Shown: positions 28,741 through 38,157, counted from the first letter of the stretch. The stretch is DNA of 64,000 nt from Novosphingobium sp. (GCF_027489515.1 NZ_JAIXZS010000034.1:1-64000); one strand, 5' to 3'. The notes: generated from the sequence alone by a model not told the origin. Translations and numbers: made by a program.

Positions 28741-29481
28741 TTAGGCGCCGGGCATCGCCGCGTGGCGCATGTGAACACGCAATCCGCCTTCATCGATGAT
28801 CAGTTCGTTGAAGCCCGCAGGCGTTGCACGCAGGCGCTGCGACAGGGTTCCCGCGCCGATCATGCGCACGGGGCCGTTCGCCGTGGGGTGCATGATATCA
28901 AACGAATCGTGCACGTGGCCCGAGAGCACGCCCAGCACGCCGCGCCGGGCCAGCGCCGCCAAAGCGCGCGAACCGCCGCGGGTGAGCGCCTTGCCGCGGG
29001 TACCGGTCTCGACCAGCGGGTGGTGGCAGGCGACGAGGGCGCGGGTGCCCGCTGGCAGCGCGTCGAGTGCAGCGAGGCAGGTGGAAAGGCTCCGCTCGCT
29101 GACGCGGCCTTTGGACCAGTTGAGCCGCAGTTGCGCACGGGCGGTGGTCTTGAGCGGGACGACCGCGAGGCCGGGCAGGGCAATGCCGTGCTCCACCGCG
29201 CCCTGAAGCGTACGGAAGCGGCGATAAGGATCGAAAAAGCGTTCGGCGAGGTTGAAATAGGGAAGGTCGTGGTTCCCCACCTCGACGGTGACTGGCACCC
29301 CCAGCCCGCGGATCCACGCCGCTGCCGCCGCAAACTCTCGGTGCCGCGCGCGCATGGTGAGGTCGCCGGTGATCGCGACGGCATCCGGCCGTTCCCGCGC
29401 GACGCACGCCGCGACCCAATCGAGCGCGGCCGTGTCCTCGAGCCCGAAGTGCACGTCACTGATGTGGAACAGGCGGATCAT
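28741..29481 (-). CDS. Calcineurin-like metallophosphoesterase
   Basis: The 246-residue protein starts at ATG 29481 (MIRLFHISDVHFG). Metallophosphoesterase motifs are in order: HISDVHFG (D-x-H), AITGDLTMRA (GD), VEVGNHDLPY (GNHD), ACHHPLV and SGHVHDSF (GHxH). Two metal ions are expected. The short length and context do not define the substrate; cyclic nucleotide or phospholipid-type esters are common. A membrane protein gene lies 10 bp upstream on the same strand and may share the transcript. Confidence 0.9.
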   Translation of the reverse strand: MIRLFHISDVHFGLEDTAALDWVAACVARERPDAVAITGDLTMRARHREFAAAAAWIRGLGVPVTVEVGNHDLPYFNLAERFFDPYRRFRTLQGAVEHGIALPGLAVVPLKTTARAQLRLNWSKGRVSERSLSTCLAALDALPAGTRALVACHHPLVETGTRGKALTRGGSRALAALARRGVLGVLSGHVHDSFDIMHPTANGPVRMIGAGTLSQRLRATPAGFNELIIDEGGLRVHMRHAAMPGA

Positions 29482-29491
29482 GGCATCCTGC

Positions 29492-29758
29492 CTAGACCTT
29501 CCCGGAGAGGATAAGCCAAGCTGAAAACGCATTGAGCAGGCTGTAGGCCAGATAGGCGAGCGCGCCCCATGCCACGCCTTCGGAGGCGAGGAGCAGCCCG
29601 CCCAGCAGCATCAGGAACTCCACGACCAGCGAAAAACGCGAACTGAGCGCGTGGTAGAACCACGGCATCTGGTCCAGCAGCGGATGGCCACTGTCCATGA
29701 TCGCCTGGTGCAGGGCGAAGTTTCCGACGCCGAGCAGGAAGATGATCAGAATCGCCAT
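29492..29758 (-). CDS. Small membrane protein
   Basis: The 88-residue hydrophobic protein has three probable membrane helices (about 2-18, 43-60 and 65-84), with a short polar loop HPLLDQMPWFYHALSSRFS between the first two. No named family is recognised. It is directly upstream of the metallophosphoesterase on the same strand (10 bp), so the two are probably co-expressed. Confidence 0.7.
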   Translation of the reverse strand: MAILIIFLLGVGNFALHQAIMDSGHPLLDQMPWFYHALSSRFSLVVEFLMLLGGLLLASEGVAWGALAYLAYSLLNAFSAWLILSGKV

Positions 29759-30043
29759 GCCTCCCGACGATAGGGGGCCGCTGCCGGTCTGTCACGCCGG
29801 CGCGCGGCATGACCTGTCGCTCGTGGAGCAGGATCAGCCGTTTGTCGGGCTCGGCGGCGGTTTGTCGGCGCGATGGAGAGCCCTGTCGAGCGTGGCGCGC
29901 GGCGATCACGCAAATCACCTAGCAGAATAGTCATGCGGCGGTGGCGAGGCTCCCACAACGGACCTGCCAGCCCAACCACCGCTCTCCGCCGGACCGCCCG
30001 CAGCGGCACGGCAACAAGTGCAACCCAAGCTAAGGAAACTGCC

Positions 30044-30391
30044 ATGTTCAAGAACGCTCTGATCGCCGCGGGCCTTGCCGGCCTGGTGTTTGCCGCCCAG
30101 CCCGCCTTCGCCAGCCCTGCCGCCCCGGCCGAGACTTCCTCCGACGCGGTCGTCAAGCATCGCCTGGTGCAGTACGCCGATCTTGATCTTTCGACCGCCG
30201 CCGGCCAGGCCAAGTTCGACGCCCGCCTGCGCCGCGCCGCCGCTGCGGTGTGCGAAGCCAACTACGGTCCGCACCCGCTCGCCGAGACGATGGAAGCGCG
30301 TCGCTGCTATCGCAATGCGGTCCAGTCCGCGCAGCGGGCGATGGCGGATCGGGGCGCGCGCTCCAGCACCGTCAAGGTCGCCGCGCGCTGA
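30044..30391 (+). CDS. UrcA family secreted protein
   Basis: The 115-residue protein starts at ATG 30044, with a signal peptide (MFKNALIAAGLAGLVFAAQP, cleavage near AFAS). The mature part holds the UrcA pattern: RLVQYADLDLSTAAGQAKFD, then RRAAAAVCEANYG and a second cysteine in RRCYRNAV, likely a disulphide. UrcA proteins are small periplasmic proteins abundant in sphingomonads and caulobacters, with no known function. The 285-bp leader region upstream holds no other gene. Confidence 0.88.
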   Translation: MFKNALIAAGLAGLVFAAQPAFASPAAPAETSSDAVVKHRLVQYADLDLSTAAGQAKFDARLRRAAAAVCEANYGPHPLAETMEARRCYRNAVQSAQRAMADRGARSSTVKVAAR

Positions 30392-30522
30392 ACGATACCG
30401 GTTCACGAAACGTGTGACGCAGCAGGCAATCAGTCCCAGCCGCTGCCGCCGTGAAGGGTCGCTGCCAAGCCGAGTGTTCCTGCCCCCGGGACCGGCCAGG
30501 CGGCGACCCGCTTTTTTCGGTA

Positions 30523-31023
30523 TCAGTTGGCAGCGCGCAGGCGCGAAGCGGCTTCCAGCCTGTCGGCCTCGACGTCGGCCCATTCGCGCCACATCAGGTC
30601 TGCGCCTTCGAGCACGCGATCATCGTGTGCGCGGATGGTGATGGGCAGGATCGGCATCCCGTCGCGGCAATCGCACAGGACGGGATTGGCGGGGACGTTC
30701 ATTTCCCACTTCTCCCCCCATTGGCGCAGCGCCAGCATGGCGGGCAGCAGGTCCATGCCCTTGGGCGTGAGGCGGTATTCGATACGCCGGCGGTCATCCG
30801 CGCAATGCTCGCGCTTGAGGATGCCTGCCTCGACCAGCCGGGAGAGCCGGTTGGAGAGAATGTTGCGGGCGATCCCGAGCGCGTCGAGGAACTCCTCGAA
30901 GTGGCACACCCCGTTGAAGGCGGCTCTCAGGATCATGAAGGACCATCGCTCGCCCATCGCTTCCAGAGCGGCGGGGAGACCACAGACGGCGAGGTCGGCG
31001 AGGGATTCGCGGAGTTTTCCCAT
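30523..31023 (-). CDS. HxlR-family transcriptional regulator
   Basis: The 166-residue winged-helix protein has the HxlR pattern: ALEAMGERWSFMILRAAFNG (about 19-38), then FEEFLDALGIARNILSNRLS and a wing with RRIEYRLTPKGMDLLPAML. A C-terminal extension follows, with cysteines in LCDCRDG. HxlR proteins sense metabolites or oxidants and often control a neighbouring enzyme; no obvious target is adjacent. The 214-bp upstream region holds two palindromes, which fits autoregulation. Confidence 0.9.
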   Translation of the reverse strand: MGKLRESLADLAVCGLPAALEAMGERWSFMILRAAFNGVCHFEEFLDALGIARNILSNRLSRLVEAGILKREHCADDRRRIEYRLTPKGMDLLPAMLALRQWGEKWEMNVPANPVLCDCRDGMPILPITIRAHDDRVLEGADLMWREWADVEADRLEAASRLRAAN

Positions 31024-31032
31024 GACGCTTTG

Positions 31033-31062
31033 TTACATACCTTAATCCGGAGAGCAATGTAA
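31033..31062. promoter_or_regulatory. Inverted repeat upstream of HxlR gene
   Basis: TTACAT (31033-31038) and ATGTAA (31057-31062) are 10 nt upstream of the HxlR start codon. A second perfect palindrome, AGTTGCAACT, lies at 31069-31078. Either could be the autoregulatory site. Confidence 0.4.
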
Positions 31063-31237
31063 GTTTCTAGTTGCAACTCGAAACCTAATGAAGTAGGTAT
31101 CGATTCGCAACGGAAATCGCATCCTCTCCACCCGGCGGTCCGGGCCGGCCCCTCAAACACGGGGCGCGCTTCGGTCCGGACCGCCAACCCCGCAGTTTCC
31201 GGGCACACGTTGTCAGACAAGACCAAGGGGAAGTATC

Positions 31238-31588
31238 ATGATTGCCACCCGCAACAGCGCCATTCGTCAGCTGCTTCCGGCAGTGCTCGCGCTCTTCGGC
31301 ACCGCCGCCACCTTCGCGGTGACCGCGACGCCCGTCCGCGCGGCAGACAGCAATGCCTATTATTCGGTGACGCTCGCCGCGCCGGTCGCCAAGCCTGCCA
31401 AGCTGATGCTGGGCGATGTGCTGTGGAGCTGCGCCGGTGACACCTGCTCGGCCGGCGCAGACACTGCCCGCCCGGTGGTGGTGTGCACCAAGCTCGCCGC
31501 CAAGGTCGGCACGATCAACAAGTTTGCCACCCCCAAGGGCGAGCTGGCGGCCGAAGAAATGGCCCGCTGCAACACGCCCAAGGCTTGA
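31238..31588 (+). CDS. CC_3452-like small secreted protein
   Basis: The 116-residue protein has a signal peptide (LLPAVLALFGTAATFAVTAT, cleavage near VRAAD). The mature part has a strand-rich core with two cysteine pairs: VLWSCAGDTCSAGADTARPV and VVCTKLAAKVG, ending EEMARCNTPKA. It resembles small periplasmic proteins annotated as the CC_3452 family in caulobacters and sphingomonads. Function unknown. The ATG follows AAGGGG closely (CAAGGGGAAGTATC). A strong terminator lies 66 bp downstream. Confidence 0.8.
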   Translation: MIATRNSAIRQLLPAVLALFGTAATFAVTATPVRAADSNAYYSVTLAAPVAKPAKLMLGDVLWSCAGDTCSAGADTARPVVVCTKLAAKVGTINKFATPKGELAAEEMARCNTPKA

Positions 31589-31653
31589 GGCCAACCGGAT
31601 TACCCGTCTCTTCAGCGCGCCTTCCACCCACACCCTGAAGCGCGCCCCTCACA

Positions 31654-31697
31654 CGGCTGCGGCACAATCTCCCTGGATTGTCCGCGGCCGTTTTTTT
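31654..31697 (+). terminator. Rho-independent terminator after CC_3452-like gene
   Basis: A two-part stem (CGGCTGCGG paired with CCGCGGCCG, and inner ACAATC with GATTGT) is followed by seven Ts at 31691-31697. Confidence 0.88.
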
Positions 31698-31738
31698 GCC
31701 TTGCGCATTAGTGGCTGACGGCGCGCCGCTCGCTCCCT

Positions 31739-32455
31739 ATGCTGGCGGCGATGCTGCGTTTCCTCTCCGCCGCCGCGCTGATCCTCGCGCTTGTCACCTC
31801 GCCGCTGGCGGCCGCGCCCGGTGCGCCTGCTGTACCCGACGCCGCGCTGAAGGCCGATCTGCACTGCGCGGCGGCCTTCGCGATCGCCGCGTCCGAGCAA
31901 GCGCGGGGCAGTGCGGCGGCGCTGGCGCTGCCGGCGCTGGCGGTGCGTGGCAAACGCTTCTTTGCCGACACCGGCGCGCGCGCGGTCGAGCAGGGCGGGA
32001 TGACGCAGGAAGCGGTCCGTGCGCTGCTCATCGCCGAAGTGACCGCGATGCAGCGAAGGGCGGCGGCCGATCCCGCCAACCCTGAGCCCGACCGCGAACT
32101 GGCTGGTGAGGTCAGGCCCTGCCTCGCCCGGCTTGATGCCGCAGTCCCGCCGCTGCAGACCCCTGACCTCGCGCAATGCGCCGCGATCCTGACGCTCGCC
32201 TGGGAAGAGGAACGGACCAAGGGGCCGGACACCGCCGCCGCGCGCGATCTCCAGACGCTCGCGCAAGTCCTCGCGACCCGCGCCCGCGACGCCCAGATCG
32301 CCGCAGGCAAAAGCGGCGACGGGGCGGATGCAGCCGTCGAAGCCGCGCGCGATGCCATGCGCGCCGAAGTGGCGAGCCGGCCCGGCGGGGTGGACAACTA
32401 CGACATCCGGCACTGCTACGATCTCGCCGCGCCGGATGCGAAATCGCACTACTAA
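31739..32455 (+). CDS. Secreted hypothetical protein, alanine-rich
   Basis: The 238-residue protein has a signal peptide (MLRFLSAAALILALVTSPLA, cleavage near AAAPG). The mature chain is helical and alanine-rich, with three cysteines: ADLHCAAAFAIAA, VRPCLARLD and AQCAAILTLAWEE, plus one more in RHCYDLAAPD near the end. I recognise no named family; similar proteins occur in sphingomonads. Two start codons five residues apart are possible (31739, 31751). It is followed by the SPFH gene after 54 bp. Confidence 0.72.
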   Translation: MLAAMLRFLSAAALILALVTSPLAAAPGAPAVPDAALKADLHCAAAFAIAASEQARGSAAALALPALAVRGKRFFADTGARAVEQGGMTQEAVRALLIAEVTAMQRRAAADPANPEPDRELAGEVRPCLARLDAAVPPLQTPDLAQCAAILTLAWEEERTKGPDTAAARDLQTLAQVLATRARDAQIAAGKSGDGADAAVEAARDAMRAEVASRPGGVDNYDIRHCYDLAAPDAKSHY

Positions 32456-32509
32456 AGCGCTGCGATTGCGGTAGGTTGTGCCGATAGACAAGCGTGGAGG
32501 GGACTGGGC

Positions 32510-33511
32510 GTGGAAGCGGTACTGATCCTGATCGTGGGGTTGGCGGTGGTCTATCTGGCCATGGGTATCCGGGTGGTGCGCCAGGGCCATGTCTACACGA
32601 TCGAGCGGCTGGGTCGCTTCTCGCTCGCGGCGCAGCCGGGGCTCCATTTCATCGTGCCGTTCATCGACCGGGTCGGCCACAAGGTGAACATGATGGAGCA
32701 GGTGCTCGATATTCCGGGGCAGGAGATCATCACCCGCGATAACGCCATGGTCGGGGTCGATGCGATCGTCTTTTTCCAGGTGCTCGATGCGGGCAAGGCG
32801 GCCTACGAGGTTTCCAACCTCTATGTCGCGATCATGCAGCTGACGACGACGAACCTGCGCACGGTGATGGGCTCGATGGACCTCGACGAGACGCTTTCCA
32901 AGCGCGACGAGATCAATGCGCGGCTGCTGAATGTGGTCGATCATGCCACTTCGCCGTGGGGCCTCAAGATCACCCGCGTGGAGATCAAGGATATTCGCCC
33001 GCCTGCAGACATTTCCAATGCGATGGCACGCCAGATGAAGGCCGAACGCGAGAAGCGCGCGCAGATCCTCGAGGCGGAAGGTTCGCGCGCGTCCGAAATC
33101 CTGAAGGCCGAGGGCCAGAAGCAGGCGCAAATCCTTGAGGCCGAGGGGCGCAAGGAAGCCGCGTTCCGCGATGCAGAGGCGCGCGAACGCTCGGCCGAAG
33201 CCGAAGCGCGAGCGACTGCGGTGGTTTCGGAAGCCATTGCTTCGTCCGGCACGCAGGCGCTCAATTACTTCGTCGCGCAGAAATACGTCGAGGCGGTCAA
33301 GGAGTTTGCCACCTCGCCCAATGCCAAGACGATCCTCTTCCCGATCGAGGCGACACAGCTGGTCGGCGCGCTGGGCGGGATCGGGGATCTGATCAACGAT
33401 GCGGTCGGCGTGAAGCCGGGTGGGCCGGGTGCGCCGCCAGCTGGTCCGCGCGTGCCGCGCGTGGTGCCGCCGCCACCCCCCAGCCCGCCGGCGCCGCCGG
33501 TGCAGGGCTGA
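32510..33511 (+). CDS. SPFH/stomatin-like protein (QmcA type)
   Basis: The 333-residue protein starts at GTG 32510 behind GGAGGGGACTGGGC. An N-terminal membrane anchor ([20 protein letters not shown]) precedes the SPFH/band 7 domain (~20-190; [20 protein letters not shown] and [20 protein letters not shown]). A coiled coil rich in EAEG/EAR repeats (~170-245) follows, then a proline-rich tail. Such proteins organise membrane microdomains and associate with proteases. The NfeD gene follows within 4 bp, the usual pair. Confidence 0.93.
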   Translation: MEAVLILIVGLAVVYLAMGIRVVRQGHVYTIERLGRFSLAAQPGLHFIVPFIDRVGHKVNMMEQVLDIPGQEIITRDNAMVGVDAIVFFQVLDAGKAAYEVSNLYVAIMQLTTTNLRTVMGSMDLDETLSKRDEINARLLNVVDHATSPWGLKITRVEIKDIRPPADISNAMARQMKAEREKRAQILEAEGSRASEILKAEGQKQAQILEAEGRKEAAFRDAEARERSAEAEARATAVVSEAIASSGTQALNYFVAQKYVEAVKEFATSPNAKTILFPIEATQLVGALGGIGDLINDAVGVKPGGPGAPPAGPRVPRVVPPPPPSPPAPPVQG

Positions 33512-33515
33512 AGTC

Positions 33516-33977
33516 ATGGCGCTCGTGACGCAGCTTCTCGGCCTGCATTGGGGCTGGATGGCGCTGGGCGTGGCGCTCGCCATCGCCGAGATCGTGGCGC
33601 CGGGCTATTTCCTGATCTGGCTGGCGGCGGCGGCGCTGCTGACCGGCCTGGTCGCGGCGACGATGCCGGTCGGGCTCGAGGGCGAGATCATCCTCTTCGT
33701 CGTGCTCTGCGCGCTGGCGCTGGCCGCAGGGCGGCGCTGGGTGCTGCGCCATCCGGTGGCGAGCGCCGATCCACTGCTCAACGACCGCGGCGGACAGATC
33801 ATCGGGCAAAGCGTGGTCGTCACCCATGTGATCGAGGGCGGCCCGGAAGGCGGGATGGGGCGCGTGCGTCACGGCGATACCGAATGGCTCGCGCGCGGGC
33901 CCGATGCGCAGCCCGGCACGCGGATGCGGGTGACGGGCGCCGATGGCACGGTGCTGCTTGTCGAACATCTGCACTGA
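33516..33977 (+). CDS. NfeD-like membrane protein
   Basis: The 153-residue protein has two or three membrane helices (about 13-32, 34-52 and 57-72). The C-terminal OB-fold NfeD domain (~85-150) includes [20 protein letters not shown] and [17 protein letters not shown]. It starts 4 bp after the SPFH gene stop. NfeD proteins partner with stomatin-like proteins in the inner membrane. Start ATG 33516 is chosen because the longer frame overlaps the SPFH proline-rich end. Confidence 0.9.
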   Translation: MALVTQLLGLHWGWMALGVALAIAEIVAPGYFLIWLAAAALLTGLVAATMPVGLEGEIILFVVLCALALAAGRRWVLRHPVASADPLLNDRGGQIIGQSVVVTHVIEGGPEGGMGRVRHGDTEWLARGPDAQPGTRMRVTGADGTVLLVEHLH

Positions 33978-34081
33978 TCGGGCGCGGATGCCTTGATGGC
34001 CCGCTTGCCGAGCGGGCAGGCGCTTCCCATATCCGCGTCAGAAATTCCCGCTTTCCTCCCCGAGACAGGATGATCCCAGCC

Positions 34082-34483
34082 ATGCCCGACAAGATGAACC
34101 TGACCGATGCCGAGTGGCGCGCCCGGCTCTCGCCCGAGCAGTACCAGGTCCTGCGCCAGGGCGGCACCGAGCGGGCCTTCACCGGCAAGTATGAAAAGAA
34201 CAAGCTCACCGGCCAGTATCACTGCGCCGGCTGCGGGGCGCCGCTGTTCGAGAGCGACACAAAGTACGATAGCGGCTCGGGCTGGCCGAGCTTCACCGCG
34301 CCGGTTGATCCCGAAGCGGTCGACGAGCACCGCGATGTGAGCCACGGCATGATCCGCACCGAAGTGCGCTGCGCGCGCTGCGACGGGCATCTCGGCCACG
34401 TGTTCCCCGATGGCCCCGGGCCGACGGGCCTGCGCTACTGCATGAACAGTGCGGCGCTCGATTTCACCCCGGAAGAAGACTGA
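34082..34483 (+). CDS. msrB: Peptide-methionine (R)-S-oxide reductase
   Basis: The 133-residue MsrB domain has zinc CxxC pairs CAGC and CARC, the substrate motif [10 protein letters not shown] and the catalytic cysteine in [13 protein letters not shown]. It reduces the R-epimer of methionine sulfoxide in proteins using thioredoxin. No signal peptide, so it acts in the cytosol. ATG 34082 is chosen with GACAGGA 6-12 nt upstream; an in-frame ATG at 34070 is possible. Confidence 0.95.
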   Translation: MPDKMNLTDAEWRARLSPEQYQVLRQGGTERAFTGKYEKNKLTGQYHCAGCGAPLFESDTKYDSGSGWPSFTAPVDPEAVDEHRDVSHGMIRTEVRCARCDGHLGHVFPDGPGPTGLRYCMNSAALDFTPEED

Positions 34484-34645
34484 AGGGTCTGCGCGGCAGG
34501 CTTTGGCCCGTTACGATTGTCCCCGACGCAATCATATCCTGCGGGTTAACCCTGTGTTCCGAATCGCCTATGCATCACGCGCCGCGATGAGGCGTGCCCA
34601 CCATGACGAGCGGGCGGCCTGCATGAGGGAGTTGACGCAAAGCTG

Positions 34646-36787
34646 ATGGCCAGACGGGACTTCCCAAACCGTTCCGAACCGGAGCGCTCGTCTTCGCGGC
34701 GCCGGCGTGATCCGGAAGAGCGTTCGTTCCTGAGCCGGTGGCTGCGGCGCCTGCTGGTGTGGGGCACCGCGCTCACGCTGCTGGGCGCAATGGCGCTGGC
34801 CATAGCGGTCTTCGTTACCGAGCGATCGCTGCCCAGCTACGAACGGATGAAGTCGACCCAGACCGGGCAGACCATCGTCGTGCGCGCGAGTGACGGCTCC
34901 GAGATCGTGACGCTGGGGCCGAGCTACGGGCGCTGGGTGCCTTATGAGCGCATTCCGCAGACGCTCAAGGACGCGATGATCTCGGTCGAGGACCGGCGTT
35001 TCCGCGATCACTGGGGCGTCGATCCCATCGGCATCGTGCGCTCGGTTGTGGTGCGTATCCAGACCGGGCACTGGCGGCAGGGCGGCTCGACGATCACGCA
35101 GCAGCTGGCGCGCAACATCTTCCTCAACAACAGCCGCACGTTCGATCGCAAGATCCGCGAAGCGCTGCTGGCGATGGCGATCGAGGCAAAGTTCTCCAAG
35201 GACCAGGTGCTCGAGCTCTATCTCAACAAGGTCTATTTCGGCGGCGGCGCCTATGGCGTCGATTCGGCAGCGCGCAAATTCTTCGGCCATTCGGGCGAGC
35301 AGCTGAACCTTGCCGAGGCGGCGATCATCGCGGGCCTCGTCAAGGCGCCTTCGCACTATTCACCGACCGCCGATGCCCGTGCCGCGGTGGACCGCGCCAA
35401 GGTCGTGGTGCAGACGATGCAGGACGCCGGCGCGATCACGCCCGCAGAGGCAGCGGCGGTCGATCTCAAGGCGGTGAAGCTTGCCGCCGAGCAAGGCCAG
35501 AATTCGGCCCGGTACTTCACGGACTGGGTGCTGCCGCAGCTCGATCTGCTGCTGCCGGACAACGACCAGCCGATCGAGGTGTGGACGACGCTGGACCCCG
35601 CCGCACAGCACGCCGCGACCGATGCGATTCAGGCCAATGTGCCCAAGGGCGCGCAAGGCGCGCTGGTCAGCCTCGACCGTGACGGAGCGGTGCTGGCGAT
35701 GGTTGGCGGCACCGATTACGTGACTTCGAACTACAACCGCGCGGTCAATTCGGTGCGCCAGCCGGGCTCGGCGTGGAAGCTCTTCGTCTATCTTGCCGCA
35801 CTGGAAGCGGGGTATACGCCCGACGCCAAGGTCAAGGACGAACCGGTGACGATCGACGGCTGGAGCCCGCGCAATTCGGGCGGGACCTATGCCGGCGAGA
35901 TCGACGTGCGCAGCGCTTTTGCCTATTCGAAGAACACGGTGGCGGCGCAGCTCGGCAACGAAGTCGGCTTTGGCGCTGTCGCCAACATGGCGCGCCGCTT
36001 TGGCATCACCACACCGATCAACACGCTGCCCTCGATGGTGCTCGGCTCTTCCGACGTGCGCGTGATCGACATGGTGCGCGCGTTCGCGGCAGTCCAGGCC
36101 AAGGGCACGGCGGTGACCCCTTACGGCATCCGCAAGATCACCTCGACCGAGGGCGAAGTGCTCTACAGCCACCGCCCCGATCCGGCGCAGCAGCTGGTGC
36201 CGAACTTCGTCGCGGCGGGGATCACCGATCTGCTGCAATCGGCAGTGAGCATCGGCACCGGCCGCGCGGCGCAGATCGGGCGGCCTGTCGCGGGCAAGAC
36301 CGGCACCACGAGCTCAAACAAGGACGGCTGGTTCCTCGGTTTCTCGAGCGGGATCACCACCGGCGTGTGGATGGGCCGCGACGATGCGCGTCCGGTTCCG
36401 GGCCTGCAGGGCGGCACCGCGCCCGCACGCGCCTTTGCCGCCTACATGAAGATCGCCACGGCCAAGCGACCGCCGGAGAAGTTCGACACCGATCTCAAGC
36501 TGCCGCAGTGGCAGCTCGAGCCCGATGACGAGGTGATGCAGGCCAATCCGGACGGTTATTTCTACGCCGATCCCGATGGTAACATCGTCGAGCCGGGGGC
36601 CCAGGGCAGCGGGCAGAACCGCGTGCCGGGAGGAGATGGTCCGATGCCTGGCGGCGAGCAGGGCATCACGGTGCCCGACGGTCCGCCTGCGGCTGGCGAC
36701 GATTTTCTCAGCCGCGCAACGGGCAAGCAGACCGATCCGGCGGCGCGTCCGCGGCCCAAGCCCGCAGCGAGCCCGAAGCCGAACTGA
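34646..36787 (+). CDS. Class A penicillin-binding protein (PBP1A family)
   Basis: The 713-residue bifunctional enzyme has a basic cytosolic N-terminus and a membrane anchor at ~36-58. The GT51 glycosyltransferase (~75-250) has catalytic E115 in VEDRRFRDHWGVD, QGGSTITQQLARN and KVYFGGGAYGVDSAAR. The transpeptidase (~330-600) has S375-x-x-K378 (SAWK), SKN at 428-430 and KTGTT at 551-555. The tail is Pro/Gly-rich. It polymerises and cross-links peptidoglycan in the periplasm. The ATG lies 22 codons before the arginine cluster RRRRD; the start is supported by frame only. Confidence 0.95.
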   Translation: MARRDFPNRSEPERSSSRRRRDPEERSFLSRWLRRLLVWGTALTLLGAMALAIAVFVTERSLPSYERMKSTQTGQTIVVRASDGSEIVTLGPSYGRWVPYERIPQTLKDAMISVEDRRFRDHWGVDPIGIVRSVVVRIQTGHWRQGGSTITQQLARNIFLNNSRTFDRKIREALLAMAIEAKFSKDQVLELYLNKVYFGGGAYGVDSAARKFFGHSGEQLNLAEAAIIAGLVKAPSHYSPTADARAAVDRAKVVVQTMQDAGAITPAEAAAVDLKAVKLAAEQGQNSARYFTDWVLPQLDLLLPDNDQPIEVWTTLDPAAQHAATDAIQANVPKGAQGALVSLDRDGAVLAMVGGTDYVTSNYNRAVNSVRQPGSAWKLFVYLAALEAGYTPDAKVKDEPVTIDGWSPRNSGGTYAGEIDVRSAFAYSKNTVAAQLGNEVGFGAVANMARRFGITTPINTLPSMVLGSSDVRVIDMVRAFAAVQAKGTAVTPYGIRKITSTEGEVLYSHRPDPAQQLVPNFVAAGITDLLQSAVSIGTGRAAQIGRPVAGKTGTTSSNKDGWFLGFSSGITTGVWMGRDDARPVPGLQGGTAPARAFAAYMKIATAKRPPEKFDTDLKLPQWQLEPDDEVMQANPDGYFYADPDGNIVEPGAQGSGQNRVPGGDGPMPGGEQGITVPDGPPAAGDDFLSRATGKQTDPAARPRPKPAASPKPN

Positions 36788-36793
36788 CCCTGC

Positions 36794-37225
36794 TCAGCCG
36801 TCGCGGGCGAGCACCTTGCTCCCTGCGACGCCGATCAGGAACATGGCCAGTGCCAGCGTGTTGGGCACGACGTTGAGCCCGAATCCGGTGGCGACGGACA
36901 AGGTGCTGTCGAGCGCGTACCATGATGCCATGCCGACCGTGGCGGCGAGCCAGAGCGGCCGTCCGGCGCGGCCCATGGCGACGGCCTGCCGCAGCACGAG
37001 CGCGAACATCACCATCCAGCCGAGGAACACGCCGCCAAGAATGCCGATCATGAACCGGCCGGCGGGCGTGAGGTCCGTCGGCGGGCCCATGCTGGTGAGC
37101 GCCAGTCCCATGCGCAGCGGCGCGTCGGTGCCGGGAAGGGCACCGCCAGCGACGATGAGCGCGAACACGATCATCGAAACCAGCCAGAACTGGAACCAGG
37201 CTTGCCAGAAGGGGCTCATGCACAT
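36794..37225 (-). CDS. Membrane protein, four transmembrane helices
   Basis: The 143-residue protein starts at ATG 37225, with AAGGAG 4 nt upstream; an internal ATG lies at 37219. Four helices are predicted around residues 8-28, 57-77, 85-105 and 112-135. No named family is recognised. The gene is divergent from the XRE/MmyB-type regulator. The palindrome AATTACC...GGTTATT (37275-37293) between the two starts is likely the regulator's operator and makes this gene a probable target. Convergent with the PBP gene, 6 bp apart. Confidence 0.75.
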   Translation of the reverse strand: MCMSPFWQAWFQFWLVSMIVFALIVAGGALPGTDAPLRMGLALTSMGPPTDLTPAGRFMIGILGGVFLGWMVMFALVLRQAVAMGRAGRPLWLAATVGMASWYALDSTLSVATGFGLNVVPNTLALAMFLIGVAGSKVLARDG

Positions 37226-37274
37226 GCTCTCCTTGTATCCGGCGATCTGGTGGCAGAGGCGGCGGGAGCGAATC

Positions 37275-37293
37275 AATTACCTCCGGGGTTATT
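37275..37293. promoter_or_regulatory. Candidate operator of MmyB-type XRE regulator, copy 1
   Basis: The sequence AATTACCTCCGGGGTTATT is an imperfect palindrome (AATxACC ... GGTxATT). It lies in the divergent region between the membrane protein (start 37225) and the XRE gene (start 37327). A near-identical copy in inverted orientation follows the XRE gene at 38153-38171. Confidence 0.65.
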
Positions 37294-37326
37294 GAAGCGC
37301 TGCCGCCGCGCTGCGACACTCGCGTC

Positions 37327-38157
37327 ATGGACATGGGAATGGATGGATTCGCGCGGCTACTGCGCGAATGGCGGCAGAAGCGGCGGTGGTCGCAATTGGA
37401 CCTGGCGCTGACATCGGGCGTTTCCCAGCGCCATATCAGTTTCCTCGAATCCTCTCGGGCAAATCCGAGCCGGGCGATGATCCTGCAGCTGAGCGAGGCG
37501 CTCGACGTGCCGCTGCGGACGCGCAACCTCTGGCTGACTGCAGCCGGCTTCGCGCCACTCTACGCCGCGCGCACGCTCGATGATCCGCAGATGGCGCAAG
37601 TGATGGGGGCGGTGCGCATGATGCTGAGCGCGCACGAACCCTATCCGGCGCTGGCGCTCGACCGGGCGTGGAACGTCCTGATTGCCAATCGTCCGTTCGA
37701 GGCGCTGACGGCGCTGCTCGGCGCCGATCTCTGGGAGCGGGTGGGGGATGGGACGCGGAACCTGATGCGCCTGTTTTTCCACCCGCAAGGCATCCGCTCG
37801 CTGGTGACCAACTGGGCCGCAGTCGGTCCGCTGCTGTGGCAGCGTGCGACGCGCGAGGCGCATGAGCTGGGCGGGGCAGACATGCAGGCGGTGCTCGACG
37901 AGCTGGCGCCATTCCAGGAGCCCGAGGTGCTGTGGTCGGCGATGGATAGCGCGCTGCTGCCGGTGGTGCCGTTCAAGCTGGCGCTGGGCGAGCAGCGGCT
38001 GGCGCTGTTCGCGGTGATCGCCACCTTCGGCACCGCGCAGGATGTGACGACCGACGAGCTCAGGATCGAGACGCTGTTTCCCGCCGATGCCGAGACCGAG
38101 GCGCTGTTTCGGCACTTGCTGCTGCCGCCTGCGCAGCCGGAGTACCTGCCGCTATAA
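37327..38157 (+). CDS. XRE-family regulator with MmyB-like ligand-binding domain
   Basis: The 276-residue protein has an N-terminal helix-turn-helix at ~10-65: RQKRRWSQLDLALTSGVSQR then HISFLESSRANPSR. The C-terminal MmyB-like domain (~105-270) includes YPALALDRAWNVLIANRPFE and NLMRLFFHPQGIRSLVTNW, both typical. Homologs bind a fatty-acid-like ligand and regulate adjacent redox or small enzyme genes. A palindrome upstream and a matching one overlapping its stop suggest autoregulation and control of both neighbours. Confidence 0.9.
   Translation: MDMGMDGFARLLREWRQKRRWSQLDLALTSGVSQRHISFLESSRANPSRAMILQLSEALDVPLRTRNLWLTAAGFAPLYAARTLDDPQMAQVMGAVRMMLSAHEPYPALALDRAWNVLIANRPFEALTALLGADLWERVGDGTRNLMRLFFHPQGIRSLVTNWAAVGPLLWQRATREAHELGGADMQAVLDELAPFQEPEVLWSAMDSALLPVVPFKLALGEQRLALFAVIATFGTAQDVTTDELRIETLFPADAETEALFRHLLLPPAQPEYLPL

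Noticed and set aside
31649..33583. 644-codon minus-strand open frame opposite the SPFH gene
   Set aside because: No domain; SPFH and coiled-coil features are on the plus strand, and a terminator lies inside the frame's 3' end.
33990..34020. GCCCGCTTGCCGAGCGGGC hairpin as a terminator after the NfeD gene
   Set aside because: A 7-bp stem is present but no T tract follows, so I did not call a terminator.
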